In this document: positions 9,721 through 18,097 of the stretch, piece after piece | Layout of the letters: every line of letters starts with the position of its first letter | Numbering within the stretch: the first letter of the stretch is position 1 | Source: Oxalobacter formigenes | GTDB taxonomy: Bacteria > Pseudomonadota > Gammaproteobacteria > Burkholderiales > Burkholderiaceae_D | Direction: 5' to 3' | Assembly: GCF_002127965.1 (NCBI RefSeq) | Contig: NZ_CP018787.1 | Span: 1 to 64,000, forward strand | DNA: 64,000 nucleotides | Program-made: the position numbers and the translations under genes | The notes under the pieces: generated by a model | What the model saw: only the letters and a program-made list of their open reading frames with translations | What the model was told of the DNA's origin: nothing | Database searches by the model: none

Positions 9721-10646
9721 ATATCTGGTTTACAAATCATATTAATGCCATCGGCAATGCACTTGGCCAGTTTCGCCGTTCCCCCGGACATTTCTTTTTC
9801 AATATTCTTGTTCTGGCAATGACACTGGCGCTACCATTCGGTGGCATCACGCTGCTGGATAACATTCAGTCAGTCACAAGGCAATTGTCCGTTTCCCCTG
9901 AAATCAGCGTTTTTCTCAAAGCCGACACATCGCCAGCAGACGCTGCCGCTACAGAACAATCCATTACAAAAATATTTCAGGCGAAAAACCAGAATATCGA
10001 ACTTGTATTCATAGCGAAAGATGCCGCATTGCAATCCCTTCAGAAAAAAACCGGACTTGCAGACGTCGTCGACTCCCTCGGAAGCAATCCACTGCCTGAC
10101 AGCTACATTATCCGTCTGAAGGACGGTGCAGAAAGCCGCAACCTGTCTGCACAGATCGAATCGGCTGCCGCTCAATTGCAAAAAATCCCTTCCGTCGATA
10201 AAGTTCAGGTCGATTCCGACTGGACAAAACGGCTGGCCGCCCTGTTGAGCGTCATGCGAATGGGGCTGTTATTCCTCGCCATCATTCTCAGCGTGGTCGT
10301 CATCGTCGTCACGTTCAACACTGTCCGGCTTCAGGTCTTGATGCACCTCGATGAAATTACCGTCTCCTGGCACATCGGCGCCAGCAGGGCCTATATACGG
10401 CGTCCGTTTTATTACATGGGCATTTTTCTTGGCCTTTTCTCGGGAATAATCGCTCTCGTACTCATTGATGCATGCCTTTATCCATTCAATACCGTCATTG
10501 TTGAACTGGCGCAGCTGTACGGTTCCAGTTTTCAGCTGACACCGGTAAGCCCCCTTGTTTCTGCCATCCTGTTGGCAGGAAGTGCTGCGCTGGGCTGGCT
10601 CGGCGCCATCCTGTCTGTCAACCGCCAGCTCTGGAAAATCAACTGA
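9717..10646 (+). CDS. ftsX: cell-division ABC transporter permease FtsX
   Basis: Membrane partner of FtsE, 309 residues. A cytoplasmic N-tail is followed by a first transmembrane helix (about residues 24-45) and a periplasmic loop of some 130 residues, the part expected to contact amidase activators such as EnvC. Three more helices follow in the C-terminal half (about 182-205, 233-255, 278-300). No strong terminator follows; 208 bases separate it from rpoH, which has its own promoter. Confidence 0.95.
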   Translation: MNIWFTNHINAIGNALGQFRRSPGHFFFNILVLAMTLALPFGGITLLDNIQSVTRQLSVSPEISVFLKADTSPADAAATEQSITKIFQAKNQNIELVFIAKDAALQSLQKKTGLADVVDSLGSNPLPDSYIIRLKDGAESRNLSAQIESAAAQLQKIPSVDKVQVDSDWTKRLAALLSVMRMGLLFLAIILSVVVIVVTFNTVRLQVLMHLDEITVSWHIGASRAYIRRPFYYMGIFLGLFSGIIALVLIDACLYPFNTVIVELAQLYGSSFQLTPVSPLVSAILLAGSAALGWLGAILSVNRQLWKIN

Positions 10647-10753
10647 ATTTTCAGGACGCCGGTTTTGCGTTTTTCCATTCAAATGAGATAAAACAAAAGA
10701 TCGGCGACCCTTTTCGAATAAAGTGAATGCTTCCCCGATGAAAGTTCCGTTTC

Positions 10754-10782
10754 TTTCAAAATCGGACAGCTCTGTTCATAAT
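10754..10782 (+). promoter_or_regulatory. probable rpoH promoter overlapping CIRCE
   Basis: TTTCAA (10754-10759), 17 bases, CATAAT (10777-10782). The last base of the -10 is the first base of the CIRCE element, so bound HrcA would block RNA polymerase. The -35 match is only moderate. Confidence 0.55.
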
Positions 10783-10808
10783 TAGCACTCTCATCACAAG
10801 AGTGCTAA
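10782..10808. promoter_or_regulatory. CIRCE operator (HrcA binding site) upstream of rpoH
   Basis: TTAGCACTC (10782-10790), nine bases, GAGTGCTAA (10800-10808): a perfect match to both 9-bp halves and the 9-base spacing of the CIRCE consensus. It lies 46 bases before the rpoH start codon. HrcA, the repressor that recognises CIRCE, is encoded at 21032-22054. Confidence 0.96.
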
Positions 10809-10854
10809 AATAGAGCTTAATTAATTCAACCAAATAAAAAACAAAGGAGGAAGA

Positions 10855-11754
10855 ATGAGCGCAAAGTCCGCACAAGCTTCATTGCTGCCGGTTAGCCGTC
10901 ATGCCTTGGCTCCTGTTTTGACAGGTTCACTGGGTAATATTGAGGCTTACATCGCGGAAATCAACCGCTTGCCGATGTTGACTCAGGAACGTGAAACCGA
11001 ACTGGCACAGCGTTACCATGAAAATAACGATCTCGCCGCGGCACAGGAACTCGTCCTGTCACATCTGAGACTGGTGGCTTCGATTGCCCGCAATTATCTC
11101 GGTTACGGCCTTCCACACGCCGACCTGATACAGGAAGGCAATATCGGATTGATGAAAGCCGTCAAACGTTTCGATCCGAAAATGGGCGTTCGACTGGTTT
11201 CGTATGCCATTCACTGGATCAAGGCTGAAATACATGAATACATTCTCCGCAACTGGAGAATGGTCAAGGTCGCGACAACCAAGGCGCAAAGAAAGCTGTT
11301 TTTCAACTTGCGCAGTCATAAAAGCGGCAATGAGGCCATGACAAGAGAACAGATTCGTTCCCTTGCCGAAAAACTGAATGTGAAAGATGAAGAAGTTTCC
11401 GAAATGGAAACGCGATTAAGCGGTCACGACATCGCTTTGGAAACGCAGCATGACGATGATGACGACAATTTCGCACCGATCGCGTATCTTTCATCTGAAC
11501 AAACAGAACCGACGCGGGTTCTGGAAGCCAAACAGCATGATCGCCTGCAATCGGAAGGTCTGGCTGAAGCATTGGACAAACTGGATGACCGGTCAAAACG
11601 GATCATCGAGGCCCGCTGGCTGAAAAATGACGACGGCAGTGGCGCGACGCTGCACGATCTGGCTGAAGAATTCGGCGTTTCAGCCGAACGCATTCGTCAG
11701 ATAGAAGCCGCCGCGCTGAAAAAAATGAAAAATACATTGGCCGCTTTCAGTTAA
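10855..11754 (+). CDS. rpoH: RNA polymerase heat-shock sigma factor (sigma-32)
   Basis: Directs RNA polymerase to heat-shock promoters. It has 299 residues: region 2 with LRLVASIARNYLGYGLPHADLIQEGNIGLMKAVKRFDP written in shorter pieces as LVASIARNY and DLIQEGNIG, the RpoH box QRKLFFNLR at about residue 144, and region 4 helix-turn-helix near the C-terminus (EFGVSAERIRQIE). An excellent ribosome site (AAAGGAGGAAG) precedes the ATG. Position after ftsYEX matches E. coli, but here a perfect CIRCE overlaps its likely promoter. A likely target, the grpE sigma-32 promoter, lies in this window. Confidence 0.97.
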   Translation: MSAKSAQASLLPVSRHALAPVLTGSLGNIEAYIAEINRLPMLTQERETELAQRYHENNDLAAAQELVLSHLRLVASIARNYLGYGLPHADLIQEGNIGLMKAVKRFDPKMGVRLVSYAIHWIKAEIHEYILRNWRMVKVATTKAQRKLFFNLRSHKSGNEAMTREQIRSLAEKLNVKDEEVSEMETRLSGHDIALETQHDDDDDNFAPIAYLSSEQTEPTRVLEAKQHDRLQSEGLAEALDKLDDRSKRIIEARWLKNDDGSGATLHDLAEEFGVSAERIRQIEAAALKKMKNTLAAFS

Positions 11755-11777
11755 AAAGGTGCTTCACGCACCTTTTT
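11753..11777. terminator. bidirectional terminator between rpoH and the bioC-like gene
   Basis: AAAAAGGTGC, loop TTCAC, GCACCTTTTT. It begins inside the rpoH stop codon region and ends at the stop of the convergent gene, so both units share it. Confidence 0.82.
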
Positions 11778-12630
11778 AATTTTCCGGATAATTTCGTCCA
11801 TAAAACTGCATCACTTTTTCCCCTGCTGGCAAGGAACTGTCTTTTTTAAAAGCATGAGCGACAATAATTTCGAATCCCAGCGATAAGTTCCCATTGCCGT
11901 CCCGGCTCTTTTCAAGCGATTTCAACAGTTTTTCATATTCGTTTTTTCCGAAAAGTCCCATGCGACGACCGGACATGGCATTCCCGCCGAAAGCTCGCAC
12001 ATCCGACAGCAATTTTTCCACGTCTTTATACGTAACATCGATCCATTCTCTCTCCAGCACCGGCTCCGTAAAACCGGCCTCGACCAGACCATCTCCCAGC
12101 GGAATCATGTCTGCAAATGAATGGACATGGGAATAAGAGTCGATGTTGGAAAAAGACTTTTTCAACTCCTCAAAAGTACCACTGCCGAAACAGGAAAACA
12201 TCAAAAGCCCATTCGGCTTCAAAACACGATTCCATTCCCTGAAAACCTCAATGGGTGCAGGATGCCAGTGCAAAGCCAGATTGGACCAGATCAAATCGAT
12301 CGAATTCGCTTCAAGCGGCAAAACCGCGAAATTCCCGCATACGAAACCTGTTACCGATCCGGATTTTTCCTGTTGCGCCTTAACCAGAACGGGCCATGAC
12401 ATATCGAGCCCAATCATATGAGCGCCGTCAAAACGCTTTGCCAGAAGAAGCGTATCCGCTGAATAACCGCATCCCGCATCCAGAATATAAGACGGATCGA
12501 TTCTGACCAGCGACAAACGCTCGTCCATTCGGCTCGCGACTTCGCGTCTCATGAACTGTGAATCTCCGGTTTTCTCCGGTCTGTCAAATAATGATCGAAC
12601 CTTTTCTAACTCAACAGGCATACAATCCAC
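11776..12630 (-). CDS. SAM-dependent methyltransferase, BioC-like
   Basis: A 284-residue class I methyltransferase. The SAM motif I is LDAGCGYSADTLLLAKRF near residue 50, followed by IGLDMS, and the post-motif segment IDLIWSNLALHWHP resembles BioC (malonyl-ACP O-methyltransferase), which primes pimelate synthesis for biotin. It faces comF across an 85-base gap, an arrangement seen in related betaproteobacteria. No other biotin gene is nearby, so the exact substrate is inferred only from similarity of motifs. Confidence 0.7.
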   Translation of the reverse strand: MDCMPVELEKVRSLFDRPEKTGDSQFMRREVASRMDERLSLVRIDPSYILDAGCGYSADTLLLAKRFDGAHMIGLDMSWPVLVKAQQEKSGSVTGFVCGNFAVLPLEANSIDLIWSNLALHWHPAPIEVFREWNRVLKPNGLLMFSCFGSGTFEELKKSFSNIDSYSHVHSFADMIPLGDGLVEAGFTEPVLEREWIDVTYKDVEKLLSDVRAFGGNAMSGRRMGLFGKNEYEKLLKSLEKSRDGNGNLSLGFEIIVAHAFKKDSSLPAGEKVMQFYGRNYPEN

Positions 12631-12715
12631 TTCTTTAAATGATCCGTTATCGAACAGTCAGTGTAATAATGATGTCCTGGATGGCATTGATGAATAAACA
12701 GATTTTACAGACAAG

Positions 12716-13492
12716 ATGGAATACATGACGATGAATTTTAATTTTCTTCAATGTATTCCTTTCCTGACCGGGCTCATCAAAAACATTCCATCGCCCTGCG
12801 CCTTGTGTCATTCCGACAGTAACGACGGGATTTGTGACGATTGTTATCACCGGTACTTCTCTGCACAATGTCCGCGCTGTTCTAGATGCGCAAATGCCCT
12901 CCCCTTTCACGATCCTGAAAATGAGAATTTGCTGTGTGGTGATTGTGTGAAAAAACTCCCGTCGTTCGATGAAACGATTGTCGCTATCGATTATGAACCA
13001 CCATTGGACCAACTCGTCCATTTGCTGAAATTCCATGCCAACTTGACCATGGCACCCATTATGGGAAAGCTGATAGTCAAGGCAATCGGGAAAAACAGGC
13101 GTCCGGTTTGCCCCGACTTTCTCATTGCCGTACCCCTTGGAAAACGACGACTGATCGAAAGAGGTTTCAACCAGTCTCTGGAAATAGCCAAAACACTTTC
13201 CCGTTCCCTGAAAGCCGATCTCGTTTTCGATCTGGTTGAAAGAATCCGGGAAACGGAAAAACAATCGACTATTTCGTTTAAAGAAAGAAAAAAGAACGTC
13301 CGTAACGCCTTCGGGATTGTTGAAACCAACAGGCACCTGATTCACAACAGCCACATCGGAATCATCGACGATGTCATGACAACTGGCGAGACACTCGAAG
13401 AAATTGCCGCCTTGCTGAAAAAAGCCGGGGCAGCACGGATTACCAATTTTGTTTTTGCCCGCACTCCACCCAAAAATTTGCAGGAGATTTAA
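12716..13492 (+). CDS. comF: ComF-family phosphoribosyltransferase-like protein
   Basis: 258 residues. The N-terminal zinc-ribbon region carries CALC, CDDC, CPRC and later CGDC pairs. The C-terminal half has the phosphoribosyltransferase signature IIDDVMTTGETL near residue 219 and the PRPP-binding context GFNQSLEIAK. ComF proteins act in natural DNA uptake in some bacteria, but most proteobacterial homologues are uncharacterised. trmL starts two bases after its stop and may be translationally coupled. ATGs at codons 4 and 6 are alternative starts. Confidence 0.88.
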   Translation: MEYMTMNFNFLQCIPFLTGLIKNIPSPCALCHSDSNDGICDDCYHRYFSAQCPRCSRCANALPFHDPENENLLCGDCVKKLPSFDETIVAIDYEPPLDQLVHLLKFHANLTMAPIMGKLIVKAIGKNRRPVCPDFLIAVPLGKRRLIERGFNQSLEIAKTLSRSLKADLVFDLVERIRETEKQSTISFKERKKNVRNAFGIVETNRHLIHNSHIGIIDDVMTTGETLEEIAALLKKAGAARITNFVFARTPPKNLQEI

Positions 13493-13493
13493 A

Positions 13494-13964
13494 TTGTTTC
13501 ATGTCGTACTGGTAGAACCCGAAATACCGCCCAACACCGGCAATATCATCCGGCTTTGCGCCAATTCAGGAGCACAACTCCACCTGATCGAGCCCCTCGG
13601 CTTTCCGCTCGACGATGCAAAAATGCGCCGTGCCGGTCTGGACTATCATGAGTTTGCCACCATGAAAGTCTATAAAAACTGGAATGACTTTCTGGAAAAA
13701 ATGACGCCAGACCCTTCCCGTATGTTCGCTTTCACGACCCGTGGAAGTTCGATCTTTTCCACACTGGAATTCAGGCCCGGAGATATGTTCATTTTCGGTT
13801 CCGAAACCAAAGGACTGTCTCCTGAAATTCATGCCTTTTTTCAGGACGGCCACCGTGTACGGCTGCCGATGAGACCGGACAACCGGAGCCTGAACCTGTC
13901 CAACAGTGTTGCGATTGCCGTTTATGAAGCCTGGCGGCAAAACGGATTCACCGGGGGCAATTGA
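13494..13964 (+). CDS. trmL: tRNA (cytidine/uridine-2'-O)-methyltransferase TrmL
   Basis: SPOUT-class enzyme that 2'-O-methylates the wobble base (position 34) of tRNA-Leu isoacceptors. I place the start at TTG 13494 because a GGAG lies seven bases upstream and the resulting 156-residue length matches the family; a longer frame would run through comF. Motifs include PPNTGNIIRLCANSG, FGSETKGL and the knot LPMRPDNRSLNLSNSVAIAV (quoted to 20 residues). Confidence 0.93.
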   Translation: MFHVVLVEPEIPPNTGNIIRLCANSGAQLHLIEPLGFPLDDAKMRRAGLDYHEFATMKVYKNWNDFLEKMTPDPSRMFAFTTRGSSIFSTLEFRPGDMFIFGSETKGLSPEIHAFFQDGHRVRLPMRPDNRSLNLSNSVAIAVYEAWRQNGFTGGN

Positions 13965-13982
13965 ACACAAGACAAATAAAAA

Positions 13983-14016
13983 ACCCGGTTTTGAATATCT
14001 TTATTCAAAACCGGGT
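13983..14016 (-). terminator. intrinsic terminator after dnaJ (convergent with trmL)
   Basis: A perfect 15-bp stem (ACCCGGTTTTGAATA and its complement) with a 4-base loop. On the minus strand it is followed by a run of seven T, so it primarily ends the dnaK-dnaJ transcript. Confidence 0.9.
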
Positions 14017-14036
14017 CAGGTACTAAAGGAAAGAAA

Positions 14037-15176
14037 CTAGCCGAACATACCCTTGATCTTGTCCATCCAGGATTTCGCCTGAGGAGTATGTCTTGCGCCA
14101 CCTTCGACAACCAGTTTGTCGAATTCACGCATCAATTCTTTTTCCCTGTCAGTCAGCTTGACAGGCGTTTCCACTTTTACATGGCAATACAGATCACCGG
14201 GCTGTGAGGCACGGACGCCCTTGATGCCTTTTCCGCGCAGACGGAAGGTTTTGCCTGTTTGAGTCCCTTCAGGAATATTGAAGGCAAGCCTGCTGCCCAA
14301 AGTCGGGACTTCGATTTCACCGCCCAAAGCGGCAATACCGAAAGAGATCGGAATTTCGCAATGAAGGTCATCCCCTTCACGCCGGAAAATGGCATGCGGC
14401 AATACCCGGATTTCGACATACAGGTCGCCCGGAGGCCCACCATTCTGACCCGGTTCGCCATTTCCTGCCGAACGGATACGCATTCCATCGGCAATACCTG
14501 CCGGAATCTTGACTTCGAGCGTCTTGTTTCTGCGGATTTTCCCGGCCCCCATACAGGTCGGACACGGTTCCTTGATCTCCTTGCCTGTTCCATGACACGT
14601 CGGGCAAGGTTGCTGGATACTGAAAAACCCCTGCTGCATCCGTACCTGCCCCTGACCGCCGCAGGTTGTACAGGTCGTCGGCGACGTACCGGGTTTTGCA
14701 CCCGAGCCATGACAGGTTCCGCAGTTATCCCATGAAGGGACACGAATTGTTTTGGTACTGCCCTTGGCCGCTTCGTCAAGCGTGATATCAAGGTTGTAAC
14801 GCATATCGGCGCCACGGTACATTTGCGGACTGCCACTTCTCTGTCCGCCACGTCCACCGCCGCCGAAAATATCGCCAAAGATGTCGCCAAACGCGTCGGA
14901 GAAATCAGCCGCACCCGCGCCGCCCGGATGCCCCCCCATATTCATATTGGGATCGACACCTGCATGACCGAAACGGTCATACGCTTCGCGCTTGTGCTCG
15001 TCCGAAAGCATTTCATATGCTTCCTTGACTTCCTTGAACTTTTCTTCAGCCGTTTTGCTGTCGGGATTGCGATCGGGATGATACTTCATCGCAAGCTTGC
15101 GATAAGCCTTTTTAATTTCATCATCCGAGGCATTTTTTGCAACCCCTAAAACCTCGTAAAAATCTCGCTTTGCCAT
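14037..15176 (-). CDS. dnaJ: chaperone DnaJ (Hsp40)
   Basis: Co-chaperone that delivers clients to DnaK and stimulates its ATPase. I use the ATG giving [11 protein letters not shown] at 15176; an upstream in-frame start lacks support. The J domain (1-70) has the HPD triad in YHPDRNP. A Gly/Phe-rich linker follows (about 75-125). Four zinc repeats are present: [24 protein letters not shown] and CPTCMGAG. The C-terminal substrate-binding region completes 379 residues. It lies 176 bases downstream of dnaK in the same direction. Confidence 0.97.
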   Translation of the reverse strand: MAKRDFYEVLGVAKNASDDEIKKAYRKLAMKYHPDRNPDSKTAEEKFKEVKEAYEMLSDEHKREAYDRFGHAGVDPNMNMGGHPGGAGAADFSDAFGDIFGDIFGGGGRGGQRSGSPQMYRGADMRYNLDITLDEAAKGSTKTIRVPSWDNCGTCHGSGAKPGTSPTTCTTCGGQGQVRMQQGFFSIQQPCPTCHGTGKEIKEPCPTCMGAGKIRRNKTLEVKIPAGIADGMRIRSAGNGEPGQNGGPPGDLYVEIRVLPHAIFRREGDDLHCEIPISFGIAALGGEIEVPTLGSRLAFNIPEGTQTGKTFRLRGKGIKGVRASQPGDLYCHVKVETPVKLTDREKELMREFDKLVVEGGARHTPQAKSWMDKIKGMFG

Positions 15177-15289
15177 CTTGTCCCACATAAAAAAAAGCGA
15201 TTGTCGCAAAATCAGAATGTTCCAGATACCATTGTCGTTTCCAGAAGGAGCAGATTGGCATCGACATATCCGAAACTACGAAACCACAA

Positions 15290-15333
15290 CGCCGGGCAGA
15301 AAATTCAATTCATTTTGATTTTCCTGCCCGGCG
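15290..15333 (-). repeat. inverted repeat in the dnaK-dnaJ intergenic region
   Basis: CGCCGGGCAG (15290-15299) pairs perfectly with CTGCCCGGCG (15324-15333), and the loop contains a further offset AAAAT/ATTTT pairing. No T-run follows in the direction of transcription, so it is not a canonical terminator. An RNA processing or stability element, or partial attenuator, between dnaK and dnaJ is plausible. Confidence 0.65.
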
Positions 15334-15352
15334 GATAAAGGCTGACAGTTTA

Positions 15353-17299
15353 TCAGTCTTTGTCTTTTACTTCCTTGAAGTCTGCATCGACAACATCGTC
15401 TTCCAGTTCAGGTTCCGGTGCCGCTCCGGCCGAAGCGCCAGCTCCAGCCGCACCTGCAGCAGCCCCTTCCGGTGCCTGATCAGCGTACATCTTTTCACCC
15501 AGTTTCTGCGCAGCGGCAGAAAGTGCACTCATCTTCGAATCGATATCCGCCTTGTCGTCACCCTTCAAGGATTCTTCCAGATCCTTGATGGCGCTTTCAA
15601 TGCTTTCTTTCGCAGGAGCATCCAGCTTGTCGCCATACTCTTCCATCGATTTTTTCGTCGTATGGACCAGTGCATCACCCTGATTGCGGGCTTCGGTCAA
15701 TTCACGAACCTTGTGATCTTCCGCTGCATTGACTTCGGCATCCTTGATCATCCGCTGGATTTCGTCTTCCGACAGACCGGAATTCGCCTTGATGGTGATC
15801 TTGTTTTCCTTGCCGGTAGCCTTGTCTTTCGCACTGACATGCAAAATACCGTTGGCGTCGATATCGAAAGTCACTTCGATTTGCGGCATACCGCGTGGAG
15901 AAGCCGGAATACCTTCCAGATTAAATTCACCCAAAGCCTTGTTGCCGGCAGCCATTTCACGTTCACCCTGATAGACCTTGATCGTTACGGCAGGCTGATT
16001 GTCTTCAGCTGTCGAGAAAATCTGGCTGAACTTGGTTGGAATGGTCGTGTTTTTCTGGATCATCTTCGTCATGACACCACCCAGGGTTTCGATACCCAGA
16101 GACAACGGGGTCACATCCAGCAGCAACAGGTCTTTACGATCGCCGGAAAGAACCGCACCCTGCAAAGCTGCACCGACAGCAACCGCTTCATCAGGGTTGA
16201 TGTCTTTACGAGGTTCCTTACCGAAAAACGCCTTGACCTTGTCCTGAACGGCAGGCATACGGGTCATACCGCCGACCAGAATGACATCGTCAATATCGGA
16301 AACGGAAAGACCCGCATCTTTCAAGGCAATACGGCATGGTTCGATCGTCTGGTCAATCAGGCCTTCAGCCAGAGATTCCAGTTTTGCACGGGTCAGTTTC
16401 ATGTTCAGATGAACTGGCGCGCCATTTGCCATCGCAATATATGGTTCATTGATTTCCGTCTGTTGCGAAGACGACAGTTCGATTTTCGCTCTTTCAGCGG
16501 AAGCCTTGATACGTTGCAGGGCAATCGGATCTTTCTTCAGGTCAATACCGTTGATCTTGTTGAATTCATCAATGATGAAGTCGATGATACGCTGGTCGAA
16601 ATCTTCACCGCCGAGGAAGGTATCGCCGTTGGTCGACAAAACTTCAAACTGTTTGTCGCCATCCAGATCGGCGATTTCGATAATGGAAATATCGAAGGTA
16701 CCGCCACCGAGGTCATAAACGGCAATTTTCTTGTCGCCCTTGCCAGCCTTGTCCAGACCGAACGCCAAAGCGGCCGCCGTCGGTTCGTTGATGATACGTT
16801 TGACGTCCAGACCGGCGATACGGCCCGCATCCTTGGTTGCCTGACGTTGTGCATCGTTAAAATAGGCCGGAACGGTAATGACAGCTTCGGTCACTTCTTC
16901 ACCGAGGTAATCTTCAGCCGTTTTCTTCATTTTGCGCAAAACTTCGGCAGACACCTGGGGAGGAGCCAGTTTCTTGTCGTTCAGAACGGAAACCCATGCA
17001 TCATTGTTCTCAGCCTTGATAATGGAAAAAGGCATGATCGGGATGTCACGCTGGACTTCCTTGTCGTCGAATTTACGGCCGATCAGACGTTTGATCGCAT
17101 ACAGCGTATTCTTCGGATTGGTGACAGCCTGACGTTTGGCAGGTGCGCCAACCAGAATTTCGCCATCGTCCAGATAAGCGATGACGGAAGGTGTCGTACG
17201 ATTACCTTCAGAGTTTTCGACAACACGTGGCTGGCTACCTTCAATAATGGCGACGCAGGAATTGGTCGTTCCCAGGTCGATACCGATGATTTTTGACAT
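15353..17299 (-). CDS. dnaK: chaperone DnaK (Hsp70)
   Basis: ATP-dependent folding chaperone of 648 residues. The start is [15 protein letters not shown] at 17299, with ribosome site GAAAGGAAAG; the longer frame adds an unlikely 18 residues. The actin-like ATPase domain has [10 protein letters not shown], the phosphate-2 loop YDLGGGTFD and the adenosine motif VGGMTRMP. The linker [13 protein letters not shown] near 390 leads to the substrate-binding domain. The disordered Ala/Gly-rich tail ends in acidic [13 protein letters not shown]. It lies 133 bases after grpE; no sigma-32 consensus was seen in that gap. Confidence 0.98.
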   Translation of the reverse strand: MSKIIGIDLGTTNSCVAIIEGSQPRVVENSEGNRTTPSVIAYLDDGEILVGAPAKRQAVTNPKNTLYAIKRLIGRKFDDKEVQRDIPIMPFSIIKAENNDAWVSVLNDKKLAPPQVSAEVLRKMKKTAEDYLGEEVTEAVITVPAYFNDAQRQATKDAGRIAGLDVKRIINEPTAAALAFGLDKAGKGDKKIAVYDLGGGTFDISIIEIADLDGDKQFEVLSTNGDTFLGGEDFDQRIIDFIIDEFNKINGIDLKKDPIALQRIKASAERAKIELSSSQQTEINEPYIAMANGAPVHLNMKLTRAKLESLAEGLIDQTIEPCRIALKDAGLSVSDIDDVILVGGMTRMPAVQDKVKAFFGKEPRKDINPDEAVAVGAALQGAVLSGDRKDLLLLDVTPLSLGIETLGGVMTKMIQKNTTIPTKFSQIFSTAEDNQPAVTIKVYQGEREMAAGNKALGEFNLEGIPASPRGMPQIEVTFDIDANGILHVSAKDKATGKENKITIKANSGLSEDEIQRMIKDAEVNAAEDHKVRELTEARNQGDALVHTTKKSMEEYGDKLDAPAKESIESAIKDLEESLKGDDKADIDSKMSALSAAAQKLGEKMYADQAPEGAAAGAAGAGASAGAAPEPELEDDVVDADFKEVKDKD

Positions 17300-17432
17300 A
17301 TTCTTTCCTTTCAATACCGTAAATTTTTTCAGGATTGGGTGTGAAAACCTCAACCGAATGATCTTTTCAACACTACCTGTTTGATCACTCCAATCCGCTA
17401 CTGTTCCTTAGATAGCGATTTTTTTTTAAATT

Positions 17433-17999
17433 TCAAGACTTCTTCGGAGCTGCGACAACCACAACGGCCGGCCTTAACAAACGATCGGCCAGCGTATAAC
17501 CCTTTTGCAAAACGGAAACGACTGTATTCGGGTCCTGATCGGCTTCAACCATCTGAATAGCCTGATGTTTCATAGGGTCCAGCTTTTCACCCTGTTCAGG
17601 AACGATTTCGAAAATCTTGTTTTGTTCGAATACCTGATTCAGCTGACGAAGAGTGGCATCAACCCCATCCTTGATGGAATCGACGGAAGGCACTTCTGTC
17701 TTCAATGCCATTTCCAGACTGTCTTTTACGCCAACCATGGACTGGGCAAAATTCTCGATCGCGAATTTATGCGCCTTGGCAATATCTTCCTGAGCGCGTC
17801 TGCGAATGTTTTCACCTTCGGCCTTGGCACGCAAAAACGCTTCCTGCATTTCGGCCGCCTGCTTTTCAGCATTTGCCAGTTTTTCTGCAAAAGCATCGTC
17901 TTCTTTTTCAACAGTTTCTTCCTCTGGCATTTCCACTTCCTCTACCAAAGGGTTGGCACTGTTATTTTCATTTTCCGGGTTTTGCACTGTGACCTCCAC
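17433..17999 (-). CDS. grpE: nucleotide exchange factor GrpE
   Basis: Releases ADP from DnaK. It has 188 residues: an acidic disordered N-tail (about 1-40), a long coiled-coil helix, then the conserved dimer and beta-domain segment including [13 protein letters not shown] and [20 protein letters not shown] (20 residues). It is first in the grpE-dnaK-dnaJ cluster and has its own sigma-32 promoter just 26 bases upstream, giving a short leader. Confidence 0.96.
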   Translation of the reverse strand: MEVTVQNPENENNSANPLVEEVEMPEEETVEKEDDAFAEKLANAEKQAAEMQEAFLRAKAEGENIRRRAQEDIAKAHKFAIENFAQSMVGVKDSLEMALKTEVPSVDSIKDGVDATLRQLNQVFEQNKIFEIVPEQGEKLDPMKHQAIQMVEADQDPNTVVSVLQKGYTLADRLLRPAVVVVAAPKKS

Positions 18000-18024
18000 G
18001 TCAATATCTTTCAGAATTCTTTTG

Positions 18025-18052
18025 ACATGGGGACAAGTGGAATAATTTCAAG
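18025..18052 (-). promoter_or_regulatory. sigma-32 (heat-shock) promoter of grpE
   Basis: The minus strand reads CTTGAAA (18046-18052), 13 bases, CCCCATGT (18025-18032). Both boxes match the sigma-32 consensus CTTGAAA/CCCCATNT. Transcription should start about 18-20 bases before the grpE ATG. No CIRCE is present here. Confidence 0.88.
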
Positions 18053-18097
18053 GGAAAAAGGGAAAATAATTTTTCTTTGTGCAAAACGACAGAAAAA

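Noticed and set aside
10656-10675. Terminator after ftsX
   Set aside because: Only a 4-bp ACGC/GCGT stem precedes a short T-run; too weak to claim.
15662-17296. A 544-codon open frame on the plus strand opposite dnaK
   Set aside because: It is the complement of dnaK, whose codon bias suppresses stops on the opposite strand; long antisense frames over Hsp70 genes are a known artefact. No ribosome site or family resemblance.
17334-17371. Sigma-32 promoter for dnaK (ATTGGG...TTTCAA on the plus strand)
   Set aside because: The spacing of 25 bases is far from the 13-15 expected and the -10 is poor.
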